Source of the DNA: Desulfovibrio desulfuricans
GTDB lineage: Bacteria; Desulfobacterota; Desulfovibrionia; Desulfovibrionales; Desulfovibrionaceae
Length of the DNA stretch: 64,000 nucleotides
Assembly: GCA_015062205.1 (NCBI GenBank)
Contig: SUVB01000029.1
Coordinates: 24,506 to 88,505, forward strand
Direction: 5' to 3'
The position numbers were made by a program, and so were the translations under genes. Positions 36,360 through 44,942 of this stretch are shown here, one piece after another. Within the stretch, counting starts at the first letter, position 1; the number at the start of each line of letters is the position of its first letter. The notes under the pieces were generated by a model. The model was not told the origin of the DNA. It was given only the letters and a program-made list of their open reading frames with translations, and did no database searches.

Positions 36360-36983
36360 ATGATTATCAAATTTTGCGGCCTGACCAGACAGGAAGATGT
36401 GGACGCGGCCGCCCGGCTGGGCGCGCAGATGTGCGGCTTCATCTTTCATGCGCAAAGCCCGCGCGGCATTTCGCCGGGGCAGGCAGCCGCGCTGGACAGC
36501 GGCCCCATGAAGCGGGTGGGCGTCTTTGTGCGTCAGGGCCTTGAGGAAATTCGTCGCGTCATGGAGGAAGCCCGGCTGGACTACGCCCAGCTGCACGGCA
36601 GCCAGAGCGTGGAATGCGCCGTGGCCCTGGGCGCGGAGCGCGTCATCCGCGTGCTCTGGCCTGACCGTTATGCCCACCGCGCCCTGCTGCATGCCGACCT
36701 GTTGCGCCACGCGGACGCCTGCGCGTATTATCTTCTCGACGCGGGCCTCAGGGGCGGGGGCAGCGGGCAAAGGCTCGACTGGGACGACCTGGCGAGCCTG
36801 CGCCCGCCGCGTCCCTGGCTGCTGGCCGGGGGGCTCAGCGCCGCCAACGCGGCCGGGGCCGTTCGCGCGTGCAATCCCGACGGCGTGGATTTCAATTCCG
36901 GCACGGAAGACGCGCCGGGCATGAAAAACAAGGGCAGCATGGAGGCCGCCGTGGCGGCTGCAATGTCAACATCAACTAGGTAG
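36360..36983 (+). CDS. trpF: Phosphoribosylanthranilate isomerase
   Basis: TrpF isomerises phosphoribosylanthranilate. The 207-residue TIM-barrel begins IIKFCGLTRQEDVDAAARLG with the catalytic cysteine and ends with the catalytic aspartate near NPDGVDFNSGTEDAPGMKN. ARLDYAQLHGSQS and LLAGGLSAANAAGAV are also typical. ATG 36360 follows AGGAGAAGGA; a frame six codons longer is less likely. It begins 49 bases after trpC. Confidence 0.94.
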   Translation: MIIKFCGLTRQEDVDAAARLGAQMCGFIFHAQSPRGISPGQAAALDSGPMKRVGVFVRQGLEEIRRVMEEARLDYAQLHGSQSVECAVALGAERVIRVLWPDRYAHRALLHADLLRHADACAYYLLDAGLRGGGSGQRLDWDDLASLRPPRPWLLAGGLSAANAAGAVRACNPDGVDFNSGTEDAPGMKNKGSMEAAVAAAMSTSTR

Positions 36984-36989
36984 AAAACT

Positions 36990-38180
36990 ATGAAAGACAG
37001 TTATTTCGGCGAGTTCGGCGGCTGCTTTGTGCCCGAACTGCTCATGCCGCCCCTGCAGGAAGTGGAGGCGGCCATGCACGGCATTCTGCCCTCGGAGACG
37101 TTTCAGCATGAGCTGCAGGAACTGCTGCACAGCTATGCCGGACGCGAGACGCCGCTGACCCATTGCCCCACGCTTTCCCGGGAACTGGGGTTTGACCTCT
37201 GGCTCAAGCGCGAGGATCTGCTGCATACGGGCGCGCATAAGATCAACAACACGCTGGGGCAGGCTCTGCTGGCCAAGTATATGGGCAAGACGGCCCTGGT
37301 GGCGGAGACGGGGGCCGGGCAGCACGGCGTGGCCACGGCTGCGGCCGCCGCGCGTCTGGGCATGGACTGCACCATTTACATGGGCGCGGAAGATGTGGAG
37401 CGGCAGGCCCCCAACGTCAGCCGCATGCGGCTGCTGGGCGCGCGCGTGCATGCCGTTGAAAGCGGCACGCGCACCCTCAAGGACGCCATCAACGCGGCCC
37501 TGCGCGCCTGGATAACCGATCAGCAGACCACGCATTACTGCTTCGGCACGGCCGCCGGGCCGCATCCCTTCCCCACGCTGGTGCGCATTTTCCAGAGCGT
37601 CATCGGCAGGGAAACCCGCGCGCAGCTGCTGGAAAAAATCGGCCGTCTGCCCACGGCCGTGGTGGCCTGTGTGGGCGGCGGCTCCAACGCCATCGGCATG
37701 TTCGACGCCTTTATTGAGGACAAGAGCGTGCGCCTCATCGGTGTGGAGGCGGCGGGTTCCGGCGAGCCGGGCTGCTTCAATTCAGCGCCGCTCAACCTGG
37801 GCACGCCCGGAGTGCTGCACGGGTTCTACAGCATGCTCCTCCAGACGAATGACGGGCAGGTTGAACCTTCGCACTCCATTGCCGCCGGGCTGGACTACCC
37901 CGGCGTGGGGCCGCAGCACGCCTGGCTGCACAAGACGGGCCGCGCCCGCTACGGCATGGTCAAGGACGCCAACGCCCTTGCCGCTTTTCAGCGCCTGTGC
38001 CGCACCGAGGGCATCCTGCCCGCGCTGGAATCCTCCCATGCGCTGGCCTGGGTGCTGGACCATCCGCAGGAATTCAGGGAAGGCGATCAGGTGGTTGTCA
38101 ATCTTTCCGGCCGGGGCGACAAGGACATGGGCATCATCAACAGGGCGCTGGGGCTTTCAGCGCAGGGCATGGAGGCGTAA
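36990..38180 (+). CDS. trpB: Tryptophan synthase beta chain
   Basis: TrpB condenses indole with serine using PLP. The 396-residue protein has the PLP lysine in [19 protein letters not shown], the conserved [20 protein letters not shown] start, [20 protein letters not shown], the phosphate-binding [14 protein letters not shown] and [14 protein letters not shown]. It is the classic TrpB1 type that forms a complex with TrpA, whose gene starts two bases after its stop. Confidence 0.97.
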   Translation: MKDSYFGEFGGCFVPELLMPPLQEVEAAMHGILPSETFQHELQELLHSYAGRETPLTHCPTLSRELGFDLWLKREDLLHTGAHKINNTLGQALLAKYMGKTALVAETGAGQHGVATAAAAARLGMDCTIYMGAEDVERQAPNVSRMRLLGARVHAVESGTRTLKDAINAALRAWITDQQTTHYCFGTAAGPHPFPTLVRIFQSVIGRETRAQLLEKIGRLPTAVVACVGGGSNAIGMFDAFIEDKSVRLIGVEAAGSGEPGCFNSAPLNLGTPGVLHGFYSMLLQTNDGQVEPSHSIAAGLDYPGVGPQHAWLHKTGRARYGMVKDANALAAFQRLCRTEGILPALESSHALAWVLDHPQEFREGDQVVVNLSGRGDKDMGIINRALGLSAQGMEA

Positions 38181-38182
38181 TC

Positions 38183-38950
38183 ATGAACGTGCTGGAACAA
38201 AAAATTCGCGCGGCCAATGCAGCGGGCCGTCCGGCGCTGATTCCCTTTTTGACGGCGGGATTTCCCGACCGGGCGTCCTTCTGGCCCACCCTCATGGAAT
38301 TGGATGAGAACGGCGCGGACATTATCGAGATCGGCGTGCCCTTTTCCGACCCGGTGGCCGACGGGCCTGTGGTGGAGGCGGCCAGTCGCCGCGCCCTGAG
38401 CGATGGGGTGAACTTGGGCGGCATCCTGCAGGAGCTGCGGGAGCGCAAAACGCTCATCCATGCCGGAGTGGTGCTCATGGGCTATGTGAATCCCTTTTTG
38501 CAGTACGGCTTCGACAAACTGGCGCGCGACGCGGCCGCCGGAGGCGTGCACGGCCTTATTGTGCCCGATCTGCCCCTTGAGGAGGCCGGGCCCCTGCGCG
38601 GCGCCCTGAAGCGGCAGGACATAGCTCTCATCCCTCTGGTGGGGCCCAATACCACCGCTGCCCGCATGGCGCTCTATGACGGCGTGAGCGAGGGATACGC
38701 CTACGTGGTGTCGGTCATGGGGGTGACCGGCGCGCGCAGCGCCCTGCCCGCACAGGTGACGGAAACGCTTGTCCGCGCGCGTTCCTCATTCCGCCTGCCG
38801 CTGGCCCTGGGCTTCGGCCTGCGCGAACCGGCCCAGCTTGAAGCCTTCCCCGCAGGCGCGCGGCCCGATGCCGTGGTTTTCGGCAGCGCGCTGCTCAGTC
38901 ATTTGGATGACGGGCATACCGCGGCGGAATTCATGGCCCGGTGGAAATAA
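38183..38950 (+). CDS. trpA: Tryptophan synthase alpha chain
   Basis: TrpA cleaves indoleglycerol phosphate and passes indole through a tunnel to TrpB. The 255-residue TIM-barrel shows LIPFLTAGFPDRASFWPTL, catalytic Glu/Asp in ADIIEIGVPFSDPVADGPVV, and VVSVMGVTGARSALP. ATG 38183 is two bases after the trpB stop, suggesting coupled translation. A perfect inverted repeat follows the operon. Confidence 0.96.
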   Translation: MNVLEQKIRAANAAGRPALIPFLTAGFPDRASFWPTLMELDENGADIIEIGVPFSDPVADGPVVEAASRRALSDGVNLGGILQELRERKTLIHAGVVLMGYVNPFLQYGFDKLARDAAAGGVHGLIVPDLPLEEAGPLRGALKRQDIALIPLVGPNTTAARMALYDGVSEGYAYVVSVMGVTGARSALPAQVTETLVRARSSFRLPLALGFGLREPAQLEAFPAGARPDAVVFGSALLSHLDDGHTAAEFMARWK

Positions 38951-39003
38951 CGACGCCTGTGCCGCCTGCGGCGCTGAAGAAAAGGCGTCGACGGCAGCAT
39001 GCT

Positions 39004-39035
39004 AGTCCGGCCCGGGGCGTTGCCCGGGCCGGACT
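39004..39035 (+). terminator. Perfect 13-bp hairpin after the trp operon
   Basis: AGTCCGGCCCGGG (39004-39016) pairs perfectly with CCCGGGCCGGACT (39023-39035) around a six-base loop. There is no T-run, so it may stabilise the mRNA end or assist Rho-dependent termination. Confidence 0.6.
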
Positions 39036-39119
39036 GCTGTGGGGAATTTCATCAGTCCTTTTGGGCTGGCGTGATTTTGAACCATCTATTGTCCCTGCTG
39101 TCCGAGGAATGAGGGTTTT

Positions 39120-39134
39120 TGAAATTTATTTTCA
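39120..39134. promoter_or_regulatory. Fur-like box 1
   Basis: TGAAATTTATTTTCA is a near-palindrome with TGAAA/TTTCA ends. It is almost identical to the boxes at 39160 and 39742. It lies upstream of the -35 of the DUF2325 gene. Confidence 0.6.
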
Positions 39135-39152
39135 TAAAATGGCGGAAAGCTC

Positions 39153-39182
39153 TTGACTATGAAATTCATTTTCAATTAGTAT
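39153..39182 (+). promoter_or_regulatory. Promoter of the DUF2325 gene with overlapping Fur-like box 2
   Basis: TTGACT (39153-39158), an 18-base spacer and TAGTAT (39177-39182). The spacer contains TGAAATTCATTTTCA (39160-39174), so a Fur-type repressor bound there would block RNA polymerase. Confidence 0.65.
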
Positions 39183-39237
39183 GGCCTCACGACACAACCA
39201 CCGAACCCGCTGCGGGCGGGGCAGAGATGGAGGAAAT

Positions 39238-39519
39238 ATGTGCGTGACGCTTATCGGCGGAATGGACCGCCTGAAAAAGGAATATATCGCGGCTGCGGAA
39301 GAGGACGGGCATTCCCTGAAATTCATCACCCGCAATGAACGCAATTTTGTGAACAAGATCGGCAATCCCGACGCCATGATCGTCTTCACCAACAAGATTT
39401 CGCATGAGGCCAAGCGCAAGGCGATGCAGGTGGCGCGTTCCAAGAACATCCCCCTGCAGATGGTGCACTCCTGCGGCGTGTCCTCGCTGCGGGAATGCCT
39501 CCGGGCGAACCAGCGATAG
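39238..39519 (+). CDS. DUF2325 domain protein
   Basis: This 93-residue protein has the start MCVTLIGGMDRLKKEYIAAA and the DUF2325 features of a short Rossmann-like fold: IGNPDAMIVFTNKISHEAKR, then KNIPLQMVHSCGVSSLREC with a conserved His-Ser-Cys. The ATG follows TGGAGG. The product is of unknown function; in related bacteria it sits beside iron-transport genes. Here it has its own Fur-like boxes, promoter and terminator, implying iron-responsive expression separate from feoB. Confidence 0.82.
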   Translation: MCVTLIGGMDRLKKEYIAAAEEDGHSLKFITRNERNFVNKIGNPDAMIVFTNKISHEAKRKAMQVARSKNIPLQMVHSCGVSSLRECLRANQR

Positions 39520-39567
39520 CGCGGCATTGTCGCGCCGTCCTCCATACACTCAGGCCTGTGCAGCTTG

Positions 39568-39606
39568 CGGCGGTCGTTGGTGCAGCGCAACGTCCGCCGT
39601 TTTTTT
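39568..39606 (+). terminator. Rho-independent terminator between DUF2325 gene and feoB
   Basis: CGGCGGTCGTT (39568-39578) pairs with AACGTCCGCCG (39589-39599) with one mismatch, followed by seven T residues (39600-39606). Confidence 0.85.
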
Positions 39607-39701
39607 ATGTGCGGCGGGCACAGCACGGCTTTTCGGGCATAGCTCGCCGAACTTGTTAAAAAAGATATTCATTTCTTTTTTCAATAAGTTCGGGATGCCG
39701 C

Positions 39702-39756
39702 TTGACATTTGCGGGGTGGGCGTTTATGTCTGTACAGGTTTTGGAATTCATTTTCA
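39702..39756 (+). promoter_or_regulatory. feoB promoter with Fur-like box 3
   Basis: TTGACA (39702-39707), a 17-base spacer and TATGTC (39725-39730; weak). Twelve bases further lies TGGAATTCATTTTCA (39742-39756), one to two bases different from the two boxes upstream of the DUF2325 gene. The box would overlap the transcription start. The remaining 170 bases before feoB hold no gene that I can see. Confidence 0.6.
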
Positions 39757-39925
39757 ATTCTCTATGGCGTTACACGCGGGCTGCGGCGACAGCAGGGAAT
39801 AAACGGCGCATATGGACATGACGCCGGTCGCGGCACGGCCGCAGCACGCCGGCACGGAGTGTGCGGACAATGATTTCAGTTTCTCTGGCGCGGCCGCAGG
39901 CCGCTGAAGGCATGGAGGGGCTTGC

Positions 39926-42166
39926 ATGAGCGCAGTACGGCAGTTTAGCAGTCACGAGGAGCGCTACGCCGGCGTGCGCATCGCCCTGGCGGGCAACCCC
40001 AATTGCGGCAAAACCACGGTGTTCAACGGCTACACCGGCGCACATCAGCATGTGGGCAACTACCCCGGCGTGACGGTAGACCGCAAGGAAGGGCATGTTG
40101 TGGTGAACGGCACGGGCGTCACCCTGGTGGATCTGCCCGGCACCTATTCGCTGACGGCCTACTCGCAGGAGGAAATTGTGGCCCGGCGCGAGTTGGCGGC
40201 CAGCAACGTGCAGGCCGTCATCGATGTGGCCGAGGCCTCCGCCCTTGAGCGCAATCTGCTGCTCACCGTGCAGATGCTCGAAATGGGCATCCCCGTGGTG
40301 CTGGCCTGCAACATGATGGACGAGGCCAAGGCCGGCGGCATCCACATCGACATGGAGCGCCTCGGCAAGGCTCTGGATATTCCCGTCTTTCCCATGACGG
40401 CCCGCAGCGGCCATGGGTTGAAAGAAGTGCTGGCGGAAGCCGTGAAGCTGGCTAGGGGCGGCATGCGCGAGCCTCTGCGCCTCACCTACGGCTCCGATGT
40501 GGATCCGGCCCTGAAAACCATGGAGGACAGGATCGCCGCCGCCAAGCTGCTGGCCGGCCGCTATCATCCCTATTATGTGGCGCTCAAGCTCATGGAGCGC
40601 GATGCCGACATGCTGCAAGAGGTGCAGGCGGCCGACGCCGGGCTTGCCGCCGAACTGCAGAAAATTTGTGACCAGGTGTTCCGCCATGTGCGCGACACGC
40701 TGGGCACAAGCATGGAATCCGTGATCACCGATCACCGTTACGGCTTTATCCGCAGCGTTCTGCACGACGGCGTGCTCCGGCAGGACCCGGGCAAGGACCG
40801 TCTGGCCCTCACCGACAAGCTGGACAAGGTGCTGACCAACTCCCTGCTGGGGCCCCTCATCATGCTGGGCGTGTTGTACCTGATGTACGTGGTCACCATT
40901 GAGGTGGGCGCGTACCCGCAGGGCTGGATTGAGGACGGCCTTGCCGCCCTGGGCGACTGGGTGGGCGGCGCCATGGCCGACGGGCCGCTGAAGTCCCTCA
41001 TTGTGGACGGCATCATCAACGGCGTGGGCGGCGTGCTCAGCTTCGTGCCGCTCATCGTCATCATGTTCACCCTGCTTTCCTTCCTTGAGGACTGCGGATA
41101 CATGGCCCGCATGGCCTACATGATGGACCGCGTCTTCCGCATGTTCGGCCTGCACGGCGCTTCGGTCATGCCGTACTGCGTGGCCGGCGGCATCGCGGGC
41201 GGCTGCGCCATCCCCGGGGCCATGGCCACCCGCACGCTGCGCAGCCCCAAGGAAAAGCTGGCCACCCTGCTGACCCTGCCGTACATGACCTGCGGCGCAA
41301 AATGGCCGGTCTTTCTGCTGCTGGCCACGGCCTTTTTCGGCACGGAAGACGCCCCCAAGGTCATGTTCCTGCTGACCGTCGCCGGCTGGGTAGCGGCCCT
41401 GCTGGTGGCGCGTCTGCTGCGCTCCACCCTCATCAAGGGCGACGCCACGCCCTTTGTCATGGAGTTGCCGCCGTACCGCTTCCCCACGGCCTTCAGCGTA
41501 CTCCTGCACTGCTGGGAGCGCGCTTGGATGTACATTAAGAAGGCGGGCACCATCCTGCTGGCCATCTCCGTTGTGCTCTGGGCCATGATGAAGTTCCCCG
41601 AAATGCCGGAAGAAACGGCCGCGCCGTTTGCGCAGAAGGTGGAAGAAGCGCAGAAGGCTGTGGCCGCCCTGCCCGGGGACGCAAGCGAGGAGCAGCGTTC
41701 CGCCGCCGCAAATGCGCTCTCCGAGGCGCAGAATGCGCAGAGCGAGGCCGAACTGGCCTATTCCCTGGCCGGACGCCTGGGCAAGGTCGTGGAGCCCGTT
41801 CTGGCTCCTCTGGGCTATGACTGGCGCACCAATATCGCCCTCATTGCGGGCGTGGCCGCCAAGGAGGCCGTGGTCGGCACTCTGGGCACGGCCTGGTCGC
41901 TGGGCGAAATTGCGGACGCCGAGGACGAGGAGGAAACCAAATCCCTGGGCGACCGCCTCAAGGCTGCGCCCAACTGGTCCAAGGCCACGGCCCTCTCGCT
42001 GATGCTCTTCGTGCTGCTGTATTCGCCCTGCTTTGTGGCTCTGGTGGTCATCAAGCAGGAGGCCGGCGGCTGGAAGTGGCTGTTCTTCAGCCTGGTGTTC
42101 AATACCGCCCTGGCCTATGGCGTGGCCTTTGCGGCCTACAGGATCGGGCGCGCCGTGTGGGGCTGA
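39926..42166 (+). CDS. feoB: Ferrous iron transport protein B
   Basis: This 746-residue inner-membrane Fe(II) transporter has a cytoplasmic GTPase domain first: G1 LAGNPNCGKTTVFNGYTG, G2 region NYPGVTVDRKEG, G3 LVDLPGTYSLTAYS and G4 ACNMMDEAK. The membrane part follows from about residue 300, with the two Gate domains (MPYCVAGGIAGGCAIPGAMA, TLPYMTCGAKWPVFLLLATA with the conserved cysteine). ATG follows GGAGGGG. No feoA or feoC gene is next to it. Expression is likely iron-repressed through the upstream Fur-like box. Two hairpins follow the gene. Confidence 0.96.
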   Translation: MSAVRQFSSHEERYAGVRIALAGNPNCGKTTVFNGYTGAHQHVGNYPGVTVDRKEGHVVVNGTGVTLVDLPGTYSLTAYSQEEIVARRELAASNVQAVIDVAEASALERNLLLTVQMLEMGIPVVLACNMMDEAKAGGIHIDMERLGKALDIPVFPMTARSGHGLKEVLAEAVKLARGGMREPLRLTYGSDVDPALKTMEDRIAAAKLLAGRYHPYYVALKLMERDADMLQEVQAADAGLAAELQKICDQVFRHVRDTLGTSMESVITDHRYGFIRSVLHDGVLRQDPGKDRLALTDKLDKVLTNSLLGPLIMLGVLYLMYVVTIEVGAYPQGWIEDGLAALGDWVGGAMADGPLKSLIVDGIINGVGGVLSFVPLIVIMFTLLSFLEDCGYMARMAYMMDRVFRMFGLHGASVMPYCVAGGIAGGCAIPGAMATRTLRSPKEKLATLLTLPYMTCGAKWPVFLLLATAFFGTEDAPKVMFLLTVAGWVAALLVARLLRSTLIKGDATPFVMELPPYRFPTAFSVLLHCWERAWMYIKKAGTILLAISVVLWAMMKFPEMPEETAAPFAQKVEEAQKAVAALPGDASEEQRSAAANALSEAQNAQSEAELAYSLAGRLGKVVEPVLAPLGYDWRTNIALIAGVAAKEAVVGTLGTAWSLGEIADAEDEEETKSLGDRLKAAPNWSKATALSLMLFVLLYSPCFVALVVIKQEAGGWKWLFFSLVFNTALAYGVAFAAYRIGRAVWG

Positions 42167-42176
42167 TTTTCCGCGA

Positions 42177-42219
42177 GCGCCGGGGCGGAGCCGTCTGAAA
42201 CAGCGGTCCGCTCCGGCGC
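42177..42219. repeat. Long imperfect hairpin after feoB
   Basis: GCGCCGGGGCGGA (42177-42189) and following bases pair with TCCGCTCCGGCGC (42207-42219), about 16 pairs with one G-T and one bulge. No T-run follows. Confidence 0.6.
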
Positions 42220-42240
42220 GCTTTGAGCGCTGCATGCCGA

Positions 42241-42288
42241 TGCCCGCGCCGTTGCCTTGACAAGGGGTTGACGGCGCGGGCATTATTT
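42241..42288 (+). terminator. Terminator after feoB
   Basis: TGCCCGCGCCGT (42241-42252) pairs perfectly with ACGGCGCGGGCA (42271-42282), followed by TTATTT. It ends 41 bases before the next gene. Confidence 0.7.
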
Positions 42289-42328
42289 ATCCGACCATGA
42301 GAACGCGCGCCGCGTCTGGAGGTGGCAT

Positions 42329-42808
42329 ATGGGCATGAGGCTGCTTGTTCTGCTGTGTCTTCTGGTCGCGTCCCGCGTTTCCGCCGCGCCCTGGACGGGC
42401 TACGTGGTAAATGTCGAGGACGGCAACACCGTCACCGTCAGCACAAAGGCGGACGCGCGCAAGGCGGATTTCGTGCTGCGCTTTTACGGCATCGGCGCTC
42501 CGACCCTGCGCCAGCCCTTCGGCAAAGAGGCCTGCGCGTATCTGCGCGACATGCTGCCCAAGGGGACCGAGGTGGGGGTGGACATTGTCGAAGAGGAGAA
42601 GGACGGTTCCATCAGGGCGCTTGTGCAGGTGCGCGGCGACTCCGTCAACTACCAGCTGGTGGCGCAGGGGCTGGCCTGGGTGGACAGGCAGAGTTGCAAG
42701 GCCATATTCTGCCGCCGCTGGTATATTCAGGAGCACCAGGCCGTGCAGGAGCGGCGCGGCATCTGGCGGCTGAACCTGGGCACGCCGCCTTGGCAGTGGG
42801 GCAGGTAG
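42329..42808 (+). CDS. Secreted staphylococcal-nuclease-like protein with altered active site
   Basis: This 159-residue exported SNase/thermonuclease-fold protein has the signal peptide MRLLVLLCLLVASRVSA. The OB-fold landmarks are GYVVNVEDGNTVTVS, FVLRFYGIGAPTLRQPFGKE and LVAQGLAWVDRQSC. Compared by eye with staphylococcal nuclease, the calcium ligand Asp21 is Asn here (DGN), Asp40 is Gly and the general base Glu43 is Thr (GIGAPT instead of VDTPE), while Arg35 and probably Arg87 remain. It may therefore be inactive or bind another ligand. A paralog with an intact site is at 51730. ATG follows GGAGG. Confidence 0.82.
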   Translation: MGMRLLVLLCLLVASRVSAAPWTGYVVNVEDGNTVTVSTKADARKADFVLRFYGIGAPTLRQPFGKEACAYLRDMLPKGTEVGVDIVEEEKDGSIRALVQVRGDSVNYQLVAQGLAWVDRQSCKAIFCRRWYIQEHQAVQERRGIWRLNLGTPPWQWGR

Positions 42809-42859
42809 TCCCTCGCGCCCGGGCACGATTCGCTTCAGCACTACTCAAGGAGGTTCACG

Positions 42860-43288
42860 ATGGACTGCACCGGCGCGGACGAATTGCGCGCGTTTCTGGA
42901 TGCCTGGAAGGATGATGCGCTGAATATCAAAAAATCCTTCAAGCAGTATATGGAATTTCTGGCTGCGCAGGACAGGGTGAGTCTTTCCTTCAAGGCGCGC
43001 CCCGGCATCAGCTATTCGTTGCGCGCCCGCCACGCGGCCCAGAGAGGGCGGGAGCTCTTTGTGCTGGTGGACGTGGTTGACGACGAGCCGCAGAGCCGCT
43101 GGCTTTCCGTCTGCTTTTATGACGACATGGTGACCGACCCCGGCGAATCCGGCGATTTTGTGCCTGAAGGCCTCATGGGCGAGAATGCCCGCTGCTTCAA
43201 CCTTGAGGACGACGAGCCGCGCACGCGCGCCTATATACAGGAGCGTCTGGCCGAGGCGGCCCGCAATGCCGGAGCGGGCGGGGCGTGA
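42860..43288 (+). CDS. Conserved-looking hypothetical protein
   Basis: This 142-residue cytoplasmic acidic protein starts after AAGGAGG. It has a helical N-terminus (ADELRAFLDAWKDDALNIKK) and a beta-rich middle (SLSFKARPGISYSLRARH, LFVLVDVVDDEPQSRWLSVC). I recognise no family. Its stop overlaps the start of the exonuclease gene (GTGA), so the two are coupled, suggesting a partner role. Confidence 0.75.
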   Translation: MDCTGADELRAFLDAWKDDALNIKKSFKQYMEFLAAQDRVSLSFKARPGISYSLRARHAAQRGRELFVLVDVVDDEPQSRWLSVCFYDDMVTDPGESGDFVPEGLMGENARCFNLEDDEPRTRAYIQERLAEAARNAGAGGA

Positions 43289-43827
43289 GTTTCGCCGTGA
43301 ACGCCGCCGCGCAGCCCCCCTGCGTGGCCGTGGATTTTGAGACGTCCGGCTTTTCGGCCCACAGCGCCTGCGCTGTGGGCCTTGCGCGCATTGCGCAGGG
43401 CCGTGTGACCGACACCTTTTACAGCCTTATCCGCCCGCCGTCGCCGCGCGTGCTGTTTACGGAAATTCACGGTCTGACCTGGCCCATGCTCAGGGATGCC
43501 CCCACGTTCGCTGAAGTGTGGCCGGACATGTCGGCCTTTCTGGAAGGAGCCGCCGCGCTGCTGGCGCACAACGCCTCTTTTGACAGGCGGGTGCTGCACG
43601 CCTGCTGCCGGGCTGCGGGCCTGCCCTGCCCGCAGACGCCCTTTTTATGTACGCTCAAGGGCGCGCGTCGCAGCCTGCCCCTGCCTTCCAAGAAGCTCAA
43701 CTGCCTCTGCGAGTATTTCCACATTCCCCTCAACCATCACCATGCCTGTTCGGACGCCGCGGCCTGCGCCGAGGTATATCTGCGTCTGCGCGCCCTGGGC
43801 GTCACAGACGCCCAGATGCGTCTCTAG
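43285..43827 (+). CDS. DnaQ-like 3'-5' exonuclease (DEDDh)
   Basis: This 180-residue single-domain exonuclease has all four motifs: VAVDFETSGFSAHS (D and E), LLAHNASFDRRVLHACC (D), and the H-x4-D motif in HHHACSDAAACAEV. It resembles the stand-alone proofreading-type enzymes related to PolC exonuclease and DnaQ (EIHGLTWPMLRDAPTFAEV). It starts at a GTG overlapping the preceding stop. It probably trims DNA or RNA 3' ends; substrate unknown. Confidence 0.9.
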   Translation: MSFAVNAAAQPPCVAVDFETSGFSAHSACAVGLARIAQGRVTDTFYSLIRPPSPRVLFTEIHGLTWPMLRDAPTFAEVWPDMSAFLEGAAALLAHNASFDRRVLHACCRAAGLPCPQTPFLCTLKGARRSLPLPSKKLNCLCEYFHIPLNHHHACSDAAACAEVYLRLRALGVTDAQMRL

Positions 43828-43921
43828 CCCTGTCAAAAAAACGTCCCGCCGGGATCGGGAGAGGGGAGACGAAGCTCGACCTTTCCTGCAGCAATGTGGA
43901 ATTATGGGGCTTTCGCGTCGC

Positions 43922-43937
43922 TGGAACGCTTGTTGCT
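43922..43937 (+). promoter_or_regulatory. Sigma54 promoter of flgB
   Basis: TGGAACGCTTGTTGCT matches TGGCACG-N4-TTGCW with one mismatch, with GG at 43923-43924 and GC at 43935-43936. It is 41 bases upstream of the flgB ATG and fits sigma54 control of flagellar rod genes. Confidence 0.75.
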
Positions 43938-43958
43938 TTTTAAGGGCAAGCGTTTTTT
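43925..43958 (+). terminator. Terminator-like hairpin overlapping the flgB promoter
   Basis: AACGCTTG (43925-43932) pairs with CAAGCGTT (43947-43954), ending in six T residues (43953-43958). It could stop transcription from the exonuclease gene. It overlaps the -24/-12 element, so promoter and terminator share bases. Confidence 0.65.
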
Positions 43959-43977
43959 GTACGCGGAGGTAGTAACC

Positions 43978-44391
43978 ATGAAGTCGTTGTTCAGTATGGA
44001 AGTGGGCCTTGTCGGCAGAGTCATGGACATGCAGCTGCAGCGGCAGAACGTCATCGCCGGCAATATCGCCAATGTGGAAACGCCCAATTACAAGCCCCGC
44101 GAACTGACTTTTGAAAAGGATCTGCAGGCGGCTCTGGGGCTGGACGCCCGCGGCCGCCTGAGCCTGACCGAAGAGGGGCACATCCCCTCCGCCTTTGATC
44201 CCAACAGCTTTGGCCCCAACTGGGAAAAGAAGCTGCGCCCCCGCCTCATCTACGGCGAGGATCACGTCAACATCGACAAGGAAATGGCCAAGCACGCCAA
44301 GAACCAGCTGCAGTACACGGCCCTGAGCCAGGTGATGACCAAGACCTTTGAAGGCATCAACAACATCATCATGGACGGCAAGCAGGCCTGA
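43978..44391 (+). CDS. flgB: Flagellar basal-body rod protein FlgB
   Basis: This 137-residue proximal rod protein has the conserved rod motif QRQNVIAGNIANVETPNYK near the N-terminus and a C-terminal helix (HAKNQLQYTALSQVMTKTFE). The ATG at 43978 follows GCGGAGG. It is first in flgB-flgC-fliE-fliF order, and a sigma54 element lies 41 bases upstream. Confidence 0.95.
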   Translation: MKSLFSMEVGLVGRVMDMQLQRQNVIAGNIANVETPNYKPRELTFEKDLQAALGLDARGRLSLTEEGHIPSAFDPNSFGPNWEKKLRPRLIYGEDHVNIDKEMAKHAKNQLQYTALSQVMTKTFEGINNIIMDGKQA

Positions 44392-44462
44392 CGGCTGTGA
44401 GAGTTTTTTGACGGCACGACGTTTGCAATACTGGCAGGCAAGAGCGCCGCAGGAGGTTGGCC

Positions 44463-44900
44463 ATGGATTTTATGACGGCATTCGACATCAGCGCGTCCGG
44501 TCTTTCAGCGGACCGCACCCGCATCAACACCATTTCCATGAACCTGGCCAACGCCAAGACCACGCGCACGCCCGAAGGCGGCCCCTATCGCCGCCGCACC
44601 GTCATTCAGCAGACCGCAGACGTGGACGATCCCTTTTCCGTTCACATGCGTTCCGCCCTTGACCGCAATGTGCAGGGCGTCCGCGTCATGGCCGTTGCCA
44701 GGGACATGCGCCCCCTCAAGCGGGTGTACGAGCCGGGGCATCCGGACGCCAATGCGGAAGGCTACGTCTATTATCCGGATATCAACGTGGTGGAGGAGAT
44801 GGCCAACCTCATGACCGCGCAACGCAATTACGAGGCCAACGTCACCACGGTGGAAGCCATCAAGGGCATGTTCACCAAGGCTCTGGAAATAGGCAGGTAA
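44463..44900 (+). CDS. flgC: Flagellar basal-body rod protein FlgC
   Basis: This 145-residue rod protein begins MDFMTAFDISASGLSADRTR with the rod motif ISMNLANAKTTRTPEGGPY and ends with the typical NVVEEMANLMTAQRNYEANV. The ATG at 44463 is six bases after AGGAGG; a TTG two codons upstream overlaps that site and is rejected. Confidence 0.95.
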   Translation: MDFMTAFDISASGLSADRTRINTISMNLANAKTTRTPEGGPYRRRTVIQQTADVDDPFSVHMRSALDRNVQGVRVMAVARDMRPLKRVYEPGHPDANAEGYVYYPDINVVEEMANLMTAQRNYEANVTTVEAIKGMFTKALEIGR

Positions 44901-44942
44901 CGGCCGTTCCGGCGGCGGAGTCTGCGAGCGCGGGAGGTTGTC

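Noticed and set aside
39519..39926. Possible feoA gene upstream of feoB
   Set aside because: No frame in this gap resembles FeoA; it holds a terminator, a promoter and a Fur-like box only.
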